A stretch of DNA of 64,000 nt from Pseudomonas sp. Seg1. GTDB lineage: Bacteria; Pseudomonadota; Gammaproteobacteria; Pseudomonadales; Pseudomonadaceae. Positions 46,432 through 55,858 of the stretch are shown here, one piece after another. The translations under genes were made by a program, and so were the position numbers. Within the stretch, counting starts at the first letter, position 1, and each line of letters opens with the position of its first letter. Below the pieces are notes generated by a model, which saw nothing but the letters and a program-made list of their open reading frames with translations, made no database searches and was not told the origin of the DNA. The DNA is taken from the NCBI RefSeq assembly GCF_018326005.1, contig NZ_AP021903.1, positions 6,445,501 through 6,509,500 of the forward strand, read 5' to 3'.

Positions 46432-48321
46432 ATGGCCCTTTTTCGTTACTGCGCACAACGTGTCGTTCTCGCTGCTCTGATCAACCTGCCCATGGCCGCC
46501 CATGCCATCGAGCTGAACTGGTGGGGGCTGCCACCCAAAGCGGTGGTCGATAAGCCCGAGTACGCCCGCACCATCATCCCGATGCCCACCGCTGCTGAAA
46601 CACCGACGCCATCGGTGGGGTTGCTCAGCGGCTTTCGCGGTCTGTTTTACCTGAACGTCTATCGCGATCAGGACTACCGCGAACGCACGCAAAAACTCGG
46701 GCCGATTCCGCTGCTCACCGCCGAGGAGTTTCACAGCTGCATTACCGAGTTCCAGTACTTGAATCTGGGCTCGTCGGCCAGTCGTACCGACATCGCACCC
46801 GGCATTGTGGTCGATACGCTGGCGTTCGACTGCGTCAAAAGCAGCGGCTGGGAAACCAAGCGTTATCTGCTGATCGATTCGCGCGCACCCGGTACACCGT
46901 TGCTGGCGCTGGGGCGGATTCGCAACGATCACCTGCTGTCGTTCCAGCCATTGCAGGACACTCCGGCAGCAGTGCTCGACACCTGGCTAAAAGGCGTCGA
47001 AGGCGCCCGGGGCGCCCGGGGCGCCATGCGCTACCAAGTACCCGACGCCCCGCTGAGCATTGAAGTCGACCCCAAACCTTACCTGGCCGGCGACGGCGCG
47101 CTAGAGCTGTGGGAACTGCACCGACAACTGAGCCAGGCCAGTGACAAAGGCCCGGGGCTGAAGAAAGTCGATGAGCTGTTTTTGAATCAGGACTTTCGGC
47201 GGATCGGTGCCGATCAGCCGGAATTCATCGGCCAGCTCAATGACATTGCCTACTGGAAAAGCCAACTGGCGCCGGACGAGGGTTCACGGCAATGGCTGCT
47301 GGAAGTCGTACGCCGCGCGCCACAACGCATTCCGGTGTATCTCAACCTCGCGGATCAGGCCTGGCAGTACTATGAAAAGGCACCGACCTACACCACCCAA
47401 TACGCATTGGCGCAGGAGTATTACCGGATCTACTGCGGGCTGCGTCTGCAACGGAATCTGAGTGTTCCCGAGCGTGTTTTGCAAAATCTCGGCCTCACCC
47501 AGGCCGACCCGCAAGCCTGCCAGGCGCAATGGCCCTTGATCGAGGCCGTCGACAATCAGGACGAGCCGCGCGTGCGGCAGTTGCTCGACAGCGGCCTGCA
47601 AGCCAAAACCCTCGGCGAGGACGGCCGCAGTGCCTTGTTGCATGCACTGGATGCGCCGAACTTCGCCATCGCCCGCCTGCTGCTCGAACGCGGCGCCGAA
47701 ACCCACGGCATCAACGGCAGCGAGCCGCTGGTGATGCAGGCACTGAACAAGGACCTCAAGGCTGACAAGGATCCGCAGCAAGCCCAGCGCACGCAGTTCC
47801 TGCTCAACGCCGGTGCCGCCATCGACGAGCCCGATGCGCGCGGCAAGACCCTGCTGATGCAGCGAGCATCGGCCAAGGATGAAGAGGTGTTCAACTGGCT
47901 GTTCAAGCACCCGCAAAACCTGGATTTGCGGGAAAGCGAGGAACAGCGAACCGCGCTGTACGAAGCGATTTACCGCAACAACTATCCGGCGGCAAAACGT
48001 CTTGTTGACGCCGGGGCGCAGTTGAATTTTCTCTATCCTTCCGGACGTTGCTACAAGGGTGACCGCCTGGATTCGGTGCTCTATCTGCTGGCAAGCCAGG
48101 CCCCGAGAAGCAACATCGACAAAGAACTCGACCATCAGCAGATGCTCGGGCTGTTCACGCTGATGCTGGAAAAAGGCGCCGATCCGACGCTGGGAAATGA
48201 TTGCAGCGGGGATGCCTACAGCAAATTGCGCAAGGTGCTAGAGCAACGCGAGCGACCGGATTGGCTGGCGGCGCTTGACCGTCATCAAGCCACGACGGAT
48301 AAAAACGCAAGCCGTCCCTGA
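46432..48321 (+). CDS. Secreted ankyrin-repeat protein
   Basis: 629-residue protein with an N-terminal signal peptide (cleavage after about M-A-A-H-A, residue 24). The first 300 residues are unfamiliar; the C-terminal half (about 365-610) contains four or more ankyrin-type repeats, for example G-R-S-A-L-L-H-A-L-D-A-P-N-F-A-I-A-R-L-L-L-E-R-G-A-E and G-K-T-L-L-M-Q. Ankyrin repeats usually mediate protein contacts; the partner is unknown. A 9-nt tandem repeat at 47002-47025 encodes Gly-Ala-Arg-Gly-Ala-Arg-Gly-Ala. No neighbour points to its role. Confidence 0.82.
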   Translation: MALFRYCAQRVVLAALINLPMAAHAIELNWWGLPPKAVVDKPEYARTIIPMPTAAETPTPSVGLLSGFRGLFYLNVYRDQDYRERTQKLGPIPLLTAEEFHSCITEFQYLNLGSSASRTDIAPGIVVDTLAFDCVKSSGWETKRYLLIDSRAPGTPLLALGRIRNDHLLSFQPLQDTPAAVLDTWLKGVEGARGARGAMRYQVPDAPLSIEVDPKPYLAGDGALELWELHRQLSQASDKGPGLKKVDELFLNQDFRRIGADQPEFIGQLNDIAYWKSQLAPDEGSRQWLLEVVRRAPQRIPVYLNLADQAWQYYEKAPTYTTQYALAQEYYRIYCGLRLQRNLSVPERVLQNLGLTQADPQACQAQWPLIEAVDNQDEPRVRQLLDSGLQAKTLGEDGRSALLHALDAPNFAIARLLLERGAETHGINGSEPLVMQALNKDLKADKDPQQAQRTQFLLNAGAAIDEPDARGKTLLMQRASAKDEEVFNWLFKHPQNLDLRESEEQRTALYEAIYRNNYPAAKRLVDAGAQLNFLYPSGRCYKGDRLDSVLYLLASQAPRSNIDKELDHQQMLGLFTLMLEKGADPTLGNDCSGDAYSKLRKVLEQRERPDWLAALDRHQATTDKNASRP

Positions 48322-48329
48322 ATGTATAT

Positions 48330-48350
48330 GGCGCCCCGTAAAGGGGCGCT
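48330..48350 (+). terminator. Hairpin after the ankyrin-repeat gene
   Basis: GCGCCCC/GGGGCGC with a 5-nt loop, 10 nt after the stop; the T-tract is weak. Confidence 0.5.
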
Positions 48351-48485
48351 TCGGCCTTTGACGGGGCGATTTGCGGTCAGACTTTTTGGCCAGATCGATC
48401 CCCTTTTGGCCTTTCCTGCCGTTCTCCGAATCGCATTGCACCGCAACACTGGGCGCAACCGAATCAGCCCTGCGGAGAACAACAA

Positions 48486-49517
48486 ATGCTGACGATCTAC
48501 TCGGACGATCATCACCTGCACCATGGCCGCTGCGAATTGATCGACGGCCAGCTCAAGCCGTGTTTCGAGATGCCGTCGCGCGCCGACCATGTACTGCAAC
48601 GTGTGCAGAACCAGCACCTGGGGCCGGTCGAGGCACCGAAGGATTTTGGCCTTGAACCGATCGCGCGCATCCACAGCCGCGACTACCTCGACTTTTTCAA
48701 AGGTGCATGGGCGCGCTGGACCGAATTCAACACCGACGGCGATCTGCTGCCCTACACCTGGCCGGCGCGCACCTTGCGCGCGATCAAACCGACCAGCCTG
48801 CATGGTCAGCTGGGTTACTACAGCTTCGACGGCGGCGCGCCGATCACCGCCGGCACCTGGCAAGCGGCGTACAGCGCAGCGCAGGTCGCACTGACCGCGC
48901 AAGCGGCCATTCAACATGGCGCACGCAGTGCCTTTGCATTGTGTCGGCCACCGGGACACCACGCGGCCAGCGATTTGATGGGTGGTTATTGCTACCTCAA
49001 CAACGCTGCCATTGCTGCGCAGGCGTTTCTCGATCAGGGCCACCAAAAGGTTGCGATCCTCGACGTCGACTATCACCACGGCAACGGCACGCAGTCGATT
49101 TTCTATGAGCGCAGCGACGTGTTGTTCACCTCGATCCACGGTCACCCGGAAGCGGAGTTTCCGTTCTTTCTCGGCTATGACGATGAGCGCGGCGAAGGGG
49201 CCGGTGAGGGTTTCAATTTCAACTATCCGTTGCCGGCCGGATCGGGCTGGGATGTCTGGAGCGCGGCGCTGGACCAGGCCTGCAACGAGATCGACCGCTA
49301 CGGCGCCGACATCATTGTCGTGTCGCTCGGTGTCGATACATTCAAGGACGATCCGATCTCGCAATTCAAACTCGACAGCCCGGACTACCTGGCGATGGGC
49401 AAACGCATTGCCGCCCTGGGCAAACCCACGCTGTTCGTCATGGAAGGCGGTTATGCCGTGGAGGAAATCGGCATTAACGCCGTGAACGTACTGGAAGGTT
49501 TTGAAAGCGCTCAGTAA
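48486..49517 (+). CDS. Histone-deacetylase-family amidohydrolase (acetylpolyamine type)
   Basis: 343-residue zinc-dependent deacetylase of the acetylpolyamine amidohydrolase/HDAC superfamily. Visible motifs: R-P-P-G-H-H-A near residue 156 with the catalytic His pair, L-D-V-D-Y-H-H-G-N-G near residue 195 (zinc ligands Asp and His), and S-L-G-V-D-T-F near residue 280. Likely cytosolic deacetylation of acetylated polyamines. The paralogue (AphA or AphB type) cannot be assigned from the sequence alone. Confidence 0.9.
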   Translation: MLTIYSDDHHLHHGRCELIDGQLKPCFEMPSRADHVLQRVQNQHLGPVEAPKDFGLEPIARIHSRDYLDFFKGAWARWTEFNTDGDLLPYTWPARTLRAIKPTSLHGQLGYYSFDGGAPITAGTWQAAYSAAQVALTAQAAIQHGARSAFALCRPPGHHAASDLMGGYCYLNNAAIAAQAFLDQGHQKVAILDVDYHHGNGTQSIFYERSDVLFTSIHGHPEAEFPFFLGYDDERGEGAGEGFNFNYPLPAGSGWDVWSAALDQACNEIDRYGADIIVVSLGVDTFKDDPISQFKLDSPDYLAMGKRIAALGKPTLFVMEGGYAVEEIGINAVNVLEGFESAQ

Positions 49518-49532
49518 GCAAACCCTCGCCAG

Positions 49533-49558
49533 AGACCCGCATTCGCGGGTCTTTTTTT
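49533..49558 (+). terminator. Intrinsic terminator of the deacetylase gene
   Basis: AGACCCGC/GCGGGTCT stem, 4-nt loop, then seven T. Confidence 0.93.
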
Positions 49559-49660
49559 GCCTGCAATCTGTATGTACCGCACACCGGCGGCCCGCGACTT
49601 TTACCTTGCCCTGACCCGGCGCCATTTGGCGCGCCGCCCTTGTCAGAGCAGGAATTACCC

Positions 49661-52600
49661 ATGCCCGAAATCTCCTTGCCCAGCGCCGTTGATGTGCTGA
49701 CGCAACTGGTGACCGGTCCGTCGCTGCGGGAAGTCGCCACCCAGGCTTTGCGCCCAGAGCTCAAGACCTTGTATCCGAACCTGAATATCGATCCGCAATT
49801 GGCGATGGTCGTGACCCCGACCTGGATCGTCAAAGACGACCGCGTCGTCAGCGGCGGCGATCAGGTCGAGTCCCTGACCGACGTGCTGGTGCGGCTCGGC
49901 CTGTCCGGTACCACCGTCACGTATCTGGACGATGAACACTTTCTGACCCTGCACCCCGGCAGCGAGTCCGCGTTCCAGTTGCCCGTGGAAGTCGACGCCC
50001 TCGCCAGCTTGCTCAACGAACTCGCGCCGCTGCTGTTCGTGGCGTACCGGGAACAACAGGTTGATTACTGGAACCGACATACCTCTCCCGCACACCCGCG
50101 CTGGTATCAACTGTCGGATGCTTTGCGCAACCTGTGGAATGTCGACGCGAGTCTGGGCTGGGACGCGGATCAGCAAGCCATGGCTCACGCCGTGTTCCGT
50201 CACCCCGACAAGCACCAGCGGCTGTCCGGCGACAAGTACAAGACCCGCGCCTGCCTGATCGACCTGGATCAGGGTGACGGTGAAAAGCGCACCCATGTAC
50301 ACGTTCTCGATACCGCCGTGCTGGTCGGTACCCATGAAAAGCGCACGCTGATCGTGACCCATTCGCTGGTGAATGGTTTCCGCCGTTTCGATTCGATGGA
50401 GGCGCTGGGTGATGCCCTGCCGCGTCGCTATCGTGAGAACACCGCCGCCGGTGACCTGCACTGGCGGTTGTTTGAGCCCGACGGCAACTTCTTCGATCAT
50501 CAGGCTTGCACGCTGATCGCTCTGGAGGCCGATGCCCTTGGCGAGATCAACTTCTTCGCAGGCTCGACCCTCAATAACCTCTTTCCCCATAACGGCACGG
50601 CCGGCGATCACTCAGAGCCGGCGCCACGCCTCAAACCTCACGTCGACCGTCTGCAACCGATGCTGCCGTCCTGGCTCGACAACGCCAATGCGGCCGATCA
50701 GACCAGCTTCAGCCGACACCTGCTGGACCTGACCGTGGTGCAGCACCAGAACGCCGGCAAATCGTTTCAGAGTGAAGTGGCCAGCCTCGACACTTTTACC
50801 CGCGAAGCGCTGACCCGGCAGATCCGCAAGGATCATCCCAAGGCCGGCGAGGTAAAAATCGATGAGATCGAGATCAGCATCACCAGCCTGGATGTCTGGG
50901 GCACGTTTGTCGTGCCGTTCAACAGCGAGAACCAGACGTTCTCGTTGAGCGAACTGACGCTGCAAAACCTCGAAGGGATGCCGCTGGGCAACAAAACCGT
51001 GCGTTACAGGGACGGCAGCGCCTTGCCGGACTGGCTCACCGTGGCCTATGTGGAAAAACTGGTCACCACCGTCAACATCGGCAAAACCTATCCGGCGTAC
51101 CTGCAGAAGCTCCTGGTCGACGATAGCGTCCAGGCATCGGCCCTGCAGAAGTTATATGTCCGTCAGTTGCCGATCGAACTGCCGATGCTGGCGCTGCAGC
51201 ACAAGATTCGTGGCGAGGCCGGCATTGACGAGCAAGGTTACCGCTACCTGTTGGCCGCCCTCGGTGACAGCGCCGAGGACCGTGTAGTCGACGGGCAGGA
51301 AATCATCATCAGCCCCCTGGCGTTCAATGCCCACCACATCAGCTCAAGGGCCGACACCGTGGTCAACATGTTTGTCATCGGCCCGCGTCAGACCGACAAG
51401 GGTCCTTATCTGCTTTATCGACCCCTGTTCGAAAAACCGTTGATCCAGTACCCCAGTCGCACCAATCTGCTCTATGCGATCAAGCACTCGCGACTGCTGC
51501 GCGAGTCGGTGCTCGCCTGGTTGCCGGATGATGTTCGTTTCAACTACAGCCAGTACGTGTTCCCGGCCAAGATGCCGTCGGTGTGGGTCATTCCTCAAGC
51601 AGTGGTCAATCCCGTCACTGCCGTCGACATGCTCGGTGTCGCCCAGTTGCACACCCGCGCGATCACCGACGATGTCCTGCAGACGCTGCACAAAGCCAAC
51701 GTCGAGGCCATCCTCACTCAGGCCGACCGCCAGACGGTCTCCAACGCCGAAGCACGCTGGGCCTCGGTAAAACACGGCGGCTGGATGCTGTTCAACGCCG
51801 CCCTGCCGTTCCTCGGGCGGGGCATCAGTACCGCCGCCTGGATCTGGCAGATCCTCGACGATTTGCAGGAAGTCAGCGATGGCGCAAATCAGCCGACCGG
51901 CAAGATCGCCTGGACCGCGCTCGCCGATATCCTGCTGGCGCTCGGCATGGTGCTGGCCCACCGCGCTGCCGTCGGCAAGGCGCCCCGGCGCGAAATCATC
52001 AGCGCGGCGGAAACGGCAGAACGGTTGCTGCCAACAGTTGTTCCCGAAGTCGTCAAACCGGTGCGGCTGCCAGACGTTACAACCCTCGAACTGCCGGTCG
52101 GCCATGACACATCGCTCAATGCGAGCGTTGCATTGGCGCGTTCAGGCCCCAGTCTTGAGTCACTGCTCGACAGCCTGAAAACCACAAAGCCCAAAGACCT
52201 CGGCACTGCAACCACCGAAGGCCTGCATCGGCACCTCTTTGCTCACCAGAAAAAATGGTACGCCCCCGTCGGCAAACGCTGGTTCGAGGTGCAACTTAAC
52301 GACAACGGCGATGTGCAAATCATCGATTCGCATCAAGTGCCCACACGTACTGGGCCTTTGCTGACCGTTACCGCCGGCGGGCGATGGGTCATCGATCTGC
52401 GGTTGCGTCTGCGCGGCGGCGCGCTGCGCAGTCGTATCGCGCAAGCACGCCTGGAAAAACAACAGAAGCTGGCTCAGTTGAAGAGTGACATCAGCGCGTT
52501 CGATCTGACGATGCAACCCAAGCAGGACACACTGGCCGATTTCCATACAGCCTTGCTTGAGGCACTGCCGGAAAAAGTAGAGGAGACCCGCAAGCAGTAC

Positions 52601-54256
52601 CTCGACACCCTTGAATCGCAACTCAGCGAGTACACGGCCCACATCGACCAGCTCAAGGCACTGAACCTGGCGGAGCCGGTACCCAACTACCGCACGGCGA
52701 TGATCGACCGGCTGACCATGCAAATGTTTTTGTGCCACTCCTGGTTTATCGAACGCAATCTCGATTACAGCACTACCCTGACGGCGACGACGGACCTGTT
52801 CGATCACAACGCGACGGCGCAAGCAGACCATGTCGCGGCCTTCGAAAAATTGAACGAGCTGACCGGCAAGTTCATTGCGAAGCTGGAGTTTGCCCACACG
52901 CGCTTCGATGAACTGAAACTGCTTGGCAAAGAAGGTGTCGAGACCCAACGCCGTTACCAGGCCAAGCTCCCCGCTTATGAAATCAACGACCTGAAAATGC
53001 TCGAGATCAGCCTGGCGCAGAGACTCTGTCTCAAGGCGGGTCCGCCAGAAAGCGCGGCTGACGCCAGAATTGCCCTGGAAGACGTGATTGAAGATGCCGC
53101 ACTCAACATCCAGAGTTCGATGGACCTGAGCACTGATGAAAACCTGGACAACCTCGCCGAACGAATAGAAGCCACGAGCAATCTGGCCGAACAATTTACC
53201 GCCATCGACCAGCGCTTTGTCGACCTGCTCGTCGAGTACCCCGAACACTTTCAGCCCGAGCGGATGGCGCAAGTGCGCAAGCAGATCAATGCATTCAGCG
53301 AAGCCACGGTGAACAGGCTGGGCAACCTGTTGCGCGACCAACTCCTGCTGGGGCCGAAGCCCGGCCCCTCACGCCCCAGGACAAACTTCGGCAAAAAAAT
53401 CATCAAGACCCGCTACAAAGGCACGCTTGTCGGTGAAGTCCGAAAAAGCGCCGATGGCCAGGACACTGACCTGGTGGACGTGCGAGCGAAAGTATCGGGC
53501 AGACTCATCGCCACGTTTCATGAAAAAACGCCCGGGGAGTGGGTCGAGCGAGTTACACCGAAGACATCGCCAACCCCGTCCAGGCCGAATCTGAAAAACA
53601 GTCTTGCCGTGGGACAAACCTTGATCGACGACCTGCCCGCGTTCCACAAGCGAACCGATGGCCATATCAAACGCGCCAAACGCATACCGGCCGAAGCTGA
53701 ATCGCTCTACCAAGTGCATGCCGTGACTCTGCGCAGCGCCAGAGAGGCCATCGATCAGGCCTTGATCGCCAGCAACGAGACCGCAGATCGTGTGGCGTCC
53801 ACGCTGGTGGACGCGCTCGACAGCGCAGCGGCAGCGCTCGATAAAAAGGGCCGAAAAACCCGGATTACCTTGATCAAACAGCAGCCGCCGACGGCCGCCC
53901 ATGTTCAATGGCTGAACAATGTCGGTGAAGTGAAAATCAGCAAAACCGTTTCTCGCCGCCGCCTCAAAGGCCCTAAAGACTTTCTCGATGAATATGAAAT
54001 CAGCGACGCCAGAACCGGCGCAGCGTTGTGGTACGCGCACATTCACTATGACAACGCCACCGCCCCGGCCACCGCGTCGACGGCTCGCCATATGAAAACC
54101 CTGGAGCAGCGGCGCCTTGGCGGTGCCTACGACATGCGCAACCTGAGCAATCAGGAACTCATCAAAATTCACCGCAGCGCGATGACGCCTAAATTGGCCG
54201 AAGAGCTGTTTTTCCCTCCTGCCAAGCCTGCTGCAACCGCGTCAGTGCTGCCCTGA
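49661..54256 (+). CDS. DUF6543-type large toxin-like protein
   Basis: 1531 residues. I recognise the DUF6543 (dermonecrotic-toxin-N-terminal-like) region at about 550-700, with P-Y-L-L-Y-R-P-L-F-E-K-P-L-I-Q-Y near residue 585, and the W-Y-A-P-V-G-K-R-W-F-E-V module at about 865-930 ending W-V-I-D-L-R-L-R-L-R-G-G. A long helical region (about 935-1010, rich in Lys, Glu, Gln, Leu) may be a coiled coil. A hydrophobic patch (L-A-D-I-L-L-A-L-G-M-V-L) near 760 could insert into membranes. There is no signal peptide and no adjacent immunity gene. ATG 49661 is chosen for an AGGA 8 nt upstream. Family members are common, mostly uncharacterised, in Pseudomonas; toxin activity is not shown. Confidence 0.75.
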   Translation: MPEISLPSAVDVLTQLVTGPSLREVATQALRPELKTLYPNLNIDPQLAMVVTPTWIVKDDRVVSGGDQVESLTDVLVRLGLSGTTVTYLDDEHFLTLHPGSESAFQLPVEVDALASLLNELAPLLFVAYREQQVDYWNRHTSPAHPRWYQLSDALRNLWNVDASLGWDADQQAMAHAVFRHPDKHQRLSGDKYKTRACLIDLDQGDGEKRTHVHVLDTAVLVGTHEKRTLIVTHSLVNGFRRFDSMEALGDALPRRYRENTAAGDLHWRLFEPDGNFFDHQACTLIALEADALGEINFFAGSTLNNLFPHNGTAGDHSEPAPRLKPHVDRLQPMLPSWLDNANAADQTSFSRHLLDLTVVQHQNAGKSFQSEVASLDTFTREALTRQIRKDHPKAGEVKIDEIEISITSLDVWGTFVVPFNSENQTFSLSELTLQNLEGMPLGNKTVRYRDGSALPDWLTVAYVEKLVTTVNIGKTYPAYLQKLLVDDSVQASALQKLYVRQLPIELPMLALQHKIRGEAGIDEQGYRYLLAALGDSAEDRVVDGQEIIISPLAFNAHHISSRADTVVNMFVIGPRQTDKGPYLLYRPLFEKPLIQYPSRTNLLYAIKHSRLLRESVLAWLPDDVRFNYSQYVFPAKMPSVWVIPQAVVNPVTAVDMLGVAQLHTRAITDDVLQTLHKANVEAILTQADRQTVSNAEARWASVKHGGWMLFNAALPFLGRGISTAAWIWQILDDLQEVSDGANQPTGKIAWTALADILLALGMVLAHRAAVGKAPRREIISAAETAERLLPTVVPEVVKPVRLPDVTTLELPVGHDTSLNASVALARSGPSLESLLDSLKTTKPKDLGTATTEGLHRHLFAHQKKWYAPVGKRWFEVQLNDNGDVQIIDSHQVPTRTGPLLTVTAGGRWVIDLRLRLRGGALRSRIAQARLEKQQKLAQLKSDISAFDLTMQPKQDTLADFHTALLEALPEKVEETRKQYLDTLESQLSEYTAHIDQLKALNLAEPVPNYRTAMIDRLTMQMFLCHSWFIERNLDYSTTLTATTDLFDHNATAQADHVAAFEKLNELTGKFIAKLEFAHTRFDELKLLGKEGVETQRRYQAKLPAYEINDLKMLEISLAQRLCLKAGPPESAADARIALEDVIEDAALNIQSSMDLSTDENLDNLAERIEATSNLAEQFTAIDQRFVDLLVEYPEHFQPERMAQVRKQINAFSEATVNRLGNLLRDQLLLGPKPGPSRPRTNFGKKIIKTRYKGTLVGEVRKSADGQDTDLVDVRAKVSGRLIATFHEKTPGEWVERVTPKTSPTPSRPNLKNSLAVGQTLIDDLPAFHKRTDGHIKRAKRIPAEAESLYQVHAVTLRSAREAIDQALIASNETADRVASTLVDALDSAAAALDKKGRKTRITLIKQQPPTAAHVQWLNNVGEVKISKTVSRRRLKGPKDFLDEYEISDARTGAALWYAHIHYDNATAPATASTARHMKTLEQRRLGGAYDMRNLSNQELIKIHRSAMTPKLAEELFFPPAKPAATASVLP

Positions 54257-55766
54257 TTGCAGGTTCGGGCACAGCGGCAAAGCCCAGGACCAGACCGGCG
54301 CGCTGATCGGAAGCGGTCGATGAATCGGGCAGCCAGTAATGGCTCAAACCGTTGATTTCCACATCCACGCGGGCAGCCTGTTCAATCAGTTGCTGCTCGC
54401 GGGCGATGCTCTCTACCGGCACGGTCAGGTGCAGTCCGGCAGACACTGCGGGCAATTTACCCACGCCGGCAATGCCCGTCGGCCAGCCGTCGAGCAACGC
54501 ATTGCGACGGCTGAGCGCAGCGCGGCGCATGCGCCGGATATGCCGCTGGAAATGCCCGGCGGCCATGAACTCGGCCATCACCGCTTGGGTGCTCACCTCG
54601 GAATGCCGGACGTCCACCGCCCGGCGTTGCGAGAACGCGTCCACCAGCCCCGGTGGCAGCACCAGATAACCAAGGCGCAACGCCGGGAAGGCGACTTTGC
54701 CGAAGGTGCCGACATACAACACCCGTCCCTGGCGATCGAGTGCCGCCAAAGGTGCCAAGGGCGCACCGGTATAGCGGTACTCGCCATCGTAATCGTCCTC
54801 GACGATCCAGCCTTGGGTCCGTTCGGCCCAGGCGAGCAATTCCAGACGTCGCGCCAGACTCATCACCACCCCTGTCGGGTATTGATGGGAGGGCGTCACG
54901 TACGCCACGCGACAATCACTGGCCGCCGATAACGCCGCGCAATCGATGCCTTCTTCATCCACGGCGATACCGCGCAAGCGGCCCCCTGCCACAGCGAAGG
55001 CATGACCCGCCGCGCGGTAACCGGGATTTTCGATGCCAACGCCGTCACCCGGCGCCACCAGCAGCTGTGCACAAAGGCTGATGCCCTGTTGCGCGCCACT
55101 GGTGATCACAATTTGTTCAGCCGTGCACTGCAAACCGCGTGAGCTGCGCAAATAAGCCGCAATCAAGCTGCGCAAGCGCGCATCACCGGCAGGATCGCCG
55201 TAGCACAGTTGCTGAAGATCCGGTTTGCGCCAGAAAGCCGCGTTGAGCTTGGCCCAGACGTCGAACGGGAACAGATCAAAGGCCGGGACGCCCACTCGAA
55301 ATGCGCGTGGCGGGCCACTCGGAGGACGAGCCAAATGGTTGTTCTGGACCCGACTCATTGCGTCGCTGTGGATAACTTTGCTGGATGGATCAACAGGTAA
55401 ATCCAGCCAATTTGTGGATAAGGCTGTGGGTAAGCCTGTTGAAAACCCTGTGGATACTTTTGTGGATAGTTTTTTATCCAAAGACGCGGTCTGGGGTAAT
55501 TGAGCGACGTAGGTGCCATCCCCGACTTTGCCCTCGATAAAGCCTTCGGCATACAGCTGATCGTAGGCCCGCACCACGCTGTTGCGGGAAATACCCAAGG
55601 CCAGCGCCAGATCGCGACTGGCCGGCAATCGTGTACCGCTGGCCAGACGGCCGTCGAGCACACGCAAGCGCAACGCCTGGTAGAGCTGACGAGTCAGGCC
55701 CTGACGGCGGTCGAGCTCGATTCCGGCCGGATTGAAGGGCATGGACAACGTGGTGGCATCAGGCAT
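54189..55766 (-). CDS. MocR-type (GntR/aminotransferase) transcriptional regulator
   Basis: 525-residue PdxR-like regulator: an N-terminal GntR winged helix (about residues 10-80; L-P-A-S-R-D-L-A-L-A-L-G-I-S-R-N-S-V near residue 47) and a C-terminal fold-type I aminotransferase domain (about 155-510) that binds PLP (the S-D-x-R-V-A-Y-V-T-P-S-H-Q-Y-P region near residue 290). The linker (about 90-133) has Ser-Thr repeats. The end overlaps the 3' end of the toxin-like gene convergently. Transcribed divergently from the PaiB/GNAT/GNAT operon, which it may regulate. Confidence 0.93.
   Translation of the reverse strand: MPDATTLSMPFNPAGIELDRRQGLTRQLYQALRLRVLDGRLASGTRLPASRDLALALGISRNSVVRAYDQLYAEGFIEGKVGDGTYVAQLPQTASLDKKLSTKVSTGFSTGLPTALSTNWLDLPVDPSSKVIHSDAMSRVQNNHLARPPSGPPRAFRVGVPAFDLFPFDVWAKLNAAFWRKPDLQQLCYGDPAGDARLRSLIAAYLRSSRGLQCTAEQIVITSGAQQGISLCAQLLVAPGDGVGIENPGYRAAGHAFAVAGGRLRGIAVDEEGIDCAALSAASDCRVAYVTPSHQYPTGVVMSLARRLELLAWAERTQGWIVEDDYDGEYRYTGAPLAPLAALDRQGRVLYVGTFGKVAFPALRLGYLVLPPGLVDAFSQRRAVDVRHSEVSTQAVMAEFMAAGHFQRHIRRMRRAALSRRNALLDGWPTGIAGVGKLPAVSAGLHLTVPVESIAREQQLIEQAARVDVEINGLSHYWLPDSSTASDQRAGLVLGFAAVPEPAIRAALTRLQQAWQEGKTALRPI
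55367..55469. repeat. Cluster of five DnaA-box-like 9-mers in the MocR linker
   Basis: TGTGGATAA (complement of TTATCCACA) occurs exactly at 55367-55375 and 55413-55421, with variants TGTGGGTAA (55425), TGTGGATAC (55449) and TGTGGATAG (55461). The last four lie on a 12-nt period and encode a four-residue Ser-Thr repeat; the first is in another codon register. Confidence 0.75.
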
Positions 55767-55858
55767 GGCAATGGACCTATGAAATTGGTCATCAATGGCT
55801 CTTACAACAGACCAATAGCCTGCCTACGATGCAGGCATTCGCCAAGGGAAATATCTCC

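Noticed and set aside
49661..54256. Large DUF6543 protein as a T6SS effector
   Set aside because: No PAAR, VgrG or MIX-like marker and no secretion gene nearby; kept as toxin-like only.
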